DNA from: Synergistaceae bacterium
GTDB taxonomy: Bacteria > Synergistota > Synergistia > Synergistales > Synergistaceae
Reading direction: 5' to 3'
Length of the DNA stretch: 7,459 nucleotides
NCBI GenBank assembly: GCA_028702015.1
Contig: JAQVPO010000064.1
Span: 1-7,459, forward strand
Part shown: positions 5,013 to 7,459 of the stretch, one piece after another
Numbering within the stretch: the first letter of the stretch is position 1
Layout: each line of letters opens with the position of its first letter
Made by a program: the position numbers and the translations under genes
Notes under the pieces: model-generated
Database searches by the model: none
What the model saw: only the letters and a program-made list of their open reading frames with translations
Told to the model about the DNA's origin: nothing

Positions 5013-6512
5013 GTGAACCCTGAATTATCGAGCGGCAGCAGCCTAGGAAAGCTTATGCTGCTGACAGGCCTTTTAGTGTCAGCTCCGCTTGCTGTCCTGC
5101 CGTTTCACTCTCAGGATAGTATTTATGCGCTTTCTTTTATTATCCCTTCTATCGGTTCTGCTGCAATAGGTGTCATTGTGTTCATCGTCTCTCGAAACAA
5201 CAAGCAAGGTTTTGAACGGCGATCCTCTATACAGCGGGACAGTCTTACGATACTTTTCGCATGGGGCTGGGGCATTTTGATAGGTGCCCTTCCTTTTGTC
5301 ATAAGCGGACAGCTTACACTCGTCCATGCGCTGTTTGAATCTGTCAGCGGATGGACGACAACAGGCCTCTCCGTTATGGACGTCTCAGCCACTCCTGATA
5401 TTTTTCTGTTTCACAGGAGTTTTATGCAATTCTGCGGGGGGCTGGGATTTGTAATGATGATGGTAATGGTGGTGCAGGACAGGCAGTCCATGAATTTGTA
5501 CAGCGCAGAGGGACATCCTGATAAACTTATGCCCAGCTTAAAAAAAACAGCGCAGACAATTTGCATGATGTACAGCGCTCTTCTTCTTATCGGAACTGCA
5601 GCTTATGCAACAGCCGGAATGGGGCTCTTCAATGCAATAAACCATACAATGTGCGCTCTTTCAACAGGCGGTTTCTCAACTAAGCTAAACAGTATCGGCG
5701 AATACAACAGTGCCGCAATCGAAACCATAACTGTTGTCCTCATGCTGATAGGAACAACTAACTTCGCTGTTCTGCTGCTTTTTGCAAAAAGAAAATGGAT
5801 GCAGGCATTTCGGGTCAGTGAAGTAAAATTCATGTTTCTTCTGCTAATGCTATTTGTACCTATTACCGCGTTTTCACTTAAAAGCAGCCTCGGCATAGGC
5901 TTTAAAGAATCCTTGCGCCTCTCGGTCTTCAATATATCATCCGCACTTTCCACAACCGGCTACTCCACAGCGGATTTAAGTTCGTGGCCGCCGTTTACAG
6001 CGGGGATCATACTTTTGATGATGCTATTCGGCGGAGGAATAGGTTCGACGGCAGGCGGGATCAAGCTTTCACGAATTTTCATCATGCTGCGTATAACTAT
6101 TATGAACATAAAGAAACGATTTCTGCCGCCAAGATATATAGATACCCCCTACTACATCAGAGCACAGGGCAAAACACCTATCGATACGGCTCTTGTTCTG
6201 GATACAGCCGCTTTCGTAATATGTTATCTTGCACTTTTTATTTCCGGCACGTTTCTTCTTACACTAACCTCAGGTTGTTCACTGACTGAAGCTATGTTCG
6301 AATTTGCGTCAGCACTGGGGACAGTGGGTCTGTCCATCGGACTGACTTCGCCCTCCTCGAGCACTGCAACGCTTGTCGTGGAGATTTTAGGGATGATATT
6401 TGGACGTCTGGAAATTTTCATTATATTGTTCGGGATATATTCTGGAGCCGGTTTAATCAAACAAAGCTTCAAAAGAATCTTCTCCGGAAAAGATCGGCCT
6501 GACTCTCTTTAA
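5013..6512 (+). CDS. trkH: TrkH-type potassium channel subunit
   Basis: This 499-residue integral membrane protein is the K+-conducting subunit of the Trk/Ktr superfamily and imports K+ across the inner membrane under control of the RCK proteins. Four M1-P-M2 repeats are recognisable by their pore loops: TTTGLS, STGGFS, STTGYS and GTVGLS, with filter glycines near residues 118, 220, 316 and 439. The single glycine per repeat is typical for this family, in contrast to GYG of classical K+ channels. The segment GGGIGSTAGGIKLSR (about 340-354) is the intramembrane gating loop after the third pore, and FGRLEIF near the end is also conserved. Two N-terminal helices precede the first pore, as usual for TrkH (about 480 residues). 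The GTG at 5013 is chosen over the GTG at 5004 because AAGGTGA (5001-5007) serves it at proper distance. It is the last member of the operon; no intrinsic terminator follows. Confidence 0.95.
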   Translation: MNPELSSGSSLGKLMLLTGLLVSAPLAVLPFHSQDSIYALSFIIPSIGSAAIGVIVFIVSRNNKQGFERRSSIQRDSLTILFAWGWGILIGALPFVISGQLTLVHALFESVSGWTTTGLSVMDVSATPDIFLFHRSFMQFCGGLGFVMMMVMVVQDRQSMNLYSAEGHPDKLMPSLKKTAQTICMMYSALLLIGTAAYATAGMGLFNAINHTMCALSTGGFSTKLNSIGEYNSAAIETITVVLMLIGTTNFAVLLLFAKRKWMQAFRVSEVKFMFLLLMLFVPITAFSLKSSLGIGFKESLRLSVFNISSALSTTGYSTADLSSWPPFTAGIILLMMLFGGGIGSTAGGIKLSRIFIMLRITIMNIKKRFLPPRYIDTPYYIRAQGKTPIDTALVLDTAAFVICYLALFISGTFLLTLTSGCSLTEAMFEFASALGTVGLSIGLTSPSSSTATLVVEILGMIFGRLEIFIILFGIYSGAGLIKQSFKRIFSGKDRPDSL

Positions 6513-6536
6513 CTGCGGCCAGCTCTAAGAGCCTTC

Positions 6537-6550
6537 CTGATTATAATCAG
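6537..6550. promoter_or_regulatory. 14-base perfect palindrome covering a TATAAT
   Basis: CTGATTATAATCAG is a perfect inverted repeat without spacer. It contains TATAAT at 6542-6547, which could be the -10 of a pgm promoter, although no -35 match is found 16-18 bases upstream. A symmetric site over a -10 box is where a dimeric repressor would bind. It lacks a T-run and cannot form a useful terminator hairpin. Confidence 0.4.
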
Positions 6551-6618
6551 TATCGTCTGTCCGCATATCTACCGCTGCCTCATCATAAGAGTTAAAATAT
6601 CATACAGAGGTGATGATC

Positions 6619-7459
6619 ATGTCAGAAAAACCTGCTGTAAACATACCGCGCCTTATTTCTTCATACTACACTGAGCATCCTGACCCGACTGAATCATCAA
6701 ATAGAGTTTCATTCGGCACATCCGGGCACAGAGGATCCTCACTGAAACAAAGTTTCAACGAAGATCACATTATTGCTGTGTCACAGGCAATATGTGAATA
6801 CAGAAAAATAAAAGGGATAGCCGGCCCCCTCTTTATTGGAATGGACACCCATGCCCTATCTGAACCTGCCATGAGGACAAGTGTTGAAGTCTTTGGCGCA
6901 AATGGTATCGAAGTCAGACTGCAAAGCGGATTTGACTACACTCCGACACCTGTCGTCTCACACGCAATACTATCATGGAACAGCAGTCACGGAGATTCTA
7001 TAGCTGACGGTGTAGTCATAACCCCGTCACACAACCCTCCTGAAGACGGCGGCTTTAAATATAACCCCCCGTCAGGCGGCCCTGCAGGAACCGACATTAC
7101 TTCCGCTATAGAAAAGAGAGCAAACGAGATCCTTAAAACGGGGATCAGGAATGTTAAAAGGACAGATTTCAAAAAAGCCCTCTCTTACAGCAACGTTAAG
7201 TTCATCGACTACATAGTCCCTTACGTAAAGGGGCTTGCTGAGATCATAGATATTCAGGCTATTCGGGACTCAGGCCTTAGGATAGGCTCTGATCCCATGG
7301 GAGGATCTGGAGTACACTTCTGGGAACCTGTTGCTGAGATATGGAGTCTGGATATTGATCTGATCAATAAACGGGTTGACCCGACATTTTCTTTCATGCC
7401 GAAGGATCACGACGGCAAAATAAGGATGGACTGCTCATCTCCCTATGCCATGGCGAACC
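6619..7459 (+). CDS. pgm: Phosphoglucomutase, alpha-D-glucose-specific, N-terminal part (cut by window edge)
   Basis: The reading frame is open from ATG 6619 to the window end (280 complete codons of an expected ~545). Pgm interconverts glucose 1-phosphate and glucose 6-phosphate, linking glycolysis to glycogen and cell-surface sugar synthesis. Sequence landmarks closely match E. coli-type Pgm: VSFGTSGHRGSS (30-41), GMDTHALSEPA (74-84), the catalytic phosphoserine loop ITPSHNPPEDGG with Ser137, KYNPPSGGPAGT, SDPMGGSG and KIRMDCSSPYAMA. The Mg2+-binding DxDxDR motif lies beyond the window. The SD AGAGGTGAT (6606-6614) is well placed for 6619; the in-frame ATG at 6613 lies inside that SD and is rejected. 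Pgm follows trkH after 106 bases with no terminator, so read-through from the trk promoter is possible, but its job is not obviously tied to potassium. Confidence 0.96.
   Translation, partial: MSEKPAVNIPRLISSYYTEHPDPTESSNRVSFGTSGHRGSSLKQSFNEDHIIAVSQAICEYRKIKGIAGPLFIGMDTHALSEPAMRTSVEVFGANGIEVRLQSGFDYTPTPVVSHAILSWNSSHGDSIADGVVITPSHNPPEDGGFKYNPPSGGPAGTDITSAIEKRANEILKTGIRNVKRTDFKKALSYSNVKFIDYIVPYVKGLAEIIDIQAIRDSGLRIGSDPMGGSGVHFWEPVAEIWSLDIDLINKRVDPTFSFMPKDHDGKIRMDCSSPYAMAN

Noticed and set aside
5603..5953. Minus-strand open frame of 116 residues within trkH.
   Set aside because: It mirrors a pore-forming region of trkH in antisense and has no protein-family features.
6522..6532. GCTCTAAGAGC as a terminator after trkH.
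   Set aside because: The loop would be too small, the stem is short and no T-run follows.

Overview
The window holds the start of a minus-strand rmuC gene, then a plus-strand block built around potassium: a kdpD/kdpE-type two-component system, followed by an operon of a small TPR protein, two TrkA-type RCK proteins and a TrkH-type K+ channel subunit. The window ends inside a phosphoglucomutase gene (pgm). Every gene looks intact apart from the two cut by the window edges. There are no RNA genes, insertion sequences or CRISPR arrays. The genes are tightly packed, have strong Shine-Dalgarno (SD) sequences and show moderate base composition, which fits a chromosomal region of a bacterium (perhaps an anaerobe of the Synergistota/Firmicutes sort). 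I cannot fix the taxon from sequence alone.

Layout. Positions 1-768 (minus) encode the first 256 residues of RmuC. Positions 769-1075 are a divergent intergenic region with a possible promoter on each strand and a structured leader before the sensor kinase. Positions 1076-2608 encode a short KdpD that keeps the DUF4118 membrane domain, a GAF-like region and the kinase core but lacks the large cytoplasmic N-terminal KdpD/USP part. Positions 2592-3290 encode the KdpE response regulator, overlapping kdpD by 17 bases and followed by a strong intrinsic terminator (3312-3346). Positions 3352-3415 hold four CTCACA repeats and a TATGAT -10 box. The second operon follows: TPR protein (3462-3872), RCK_N-only TrkA (3875-4345), full-length but degenerate TrkA (4342-5007) and TrkH (5013-6512). 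Pgm starts at 6619 after a short gap with a 14-base palindrome.

How the genes may work together. KdpD/KdpE classically senses K+ limitation or osmotic stress and switches on the KdpFABC pump. No kdpFABC genes are in this window; the two-component system lies directly upstream of a Trk transporter operon. Two pairs of CTCACA direct repeats, each with 11-base spacing, lie where the -35 box of the trk promoter should be. This is the usual arrangement for activation by an OmpR/PhoB-family regulator such as KdpE. The most economical reading is that this KdpDE pair directly activates the Trk operon. The TPR protein that leads the operon and the asymmetric pair of TrkA proteins are the least ordinary components.
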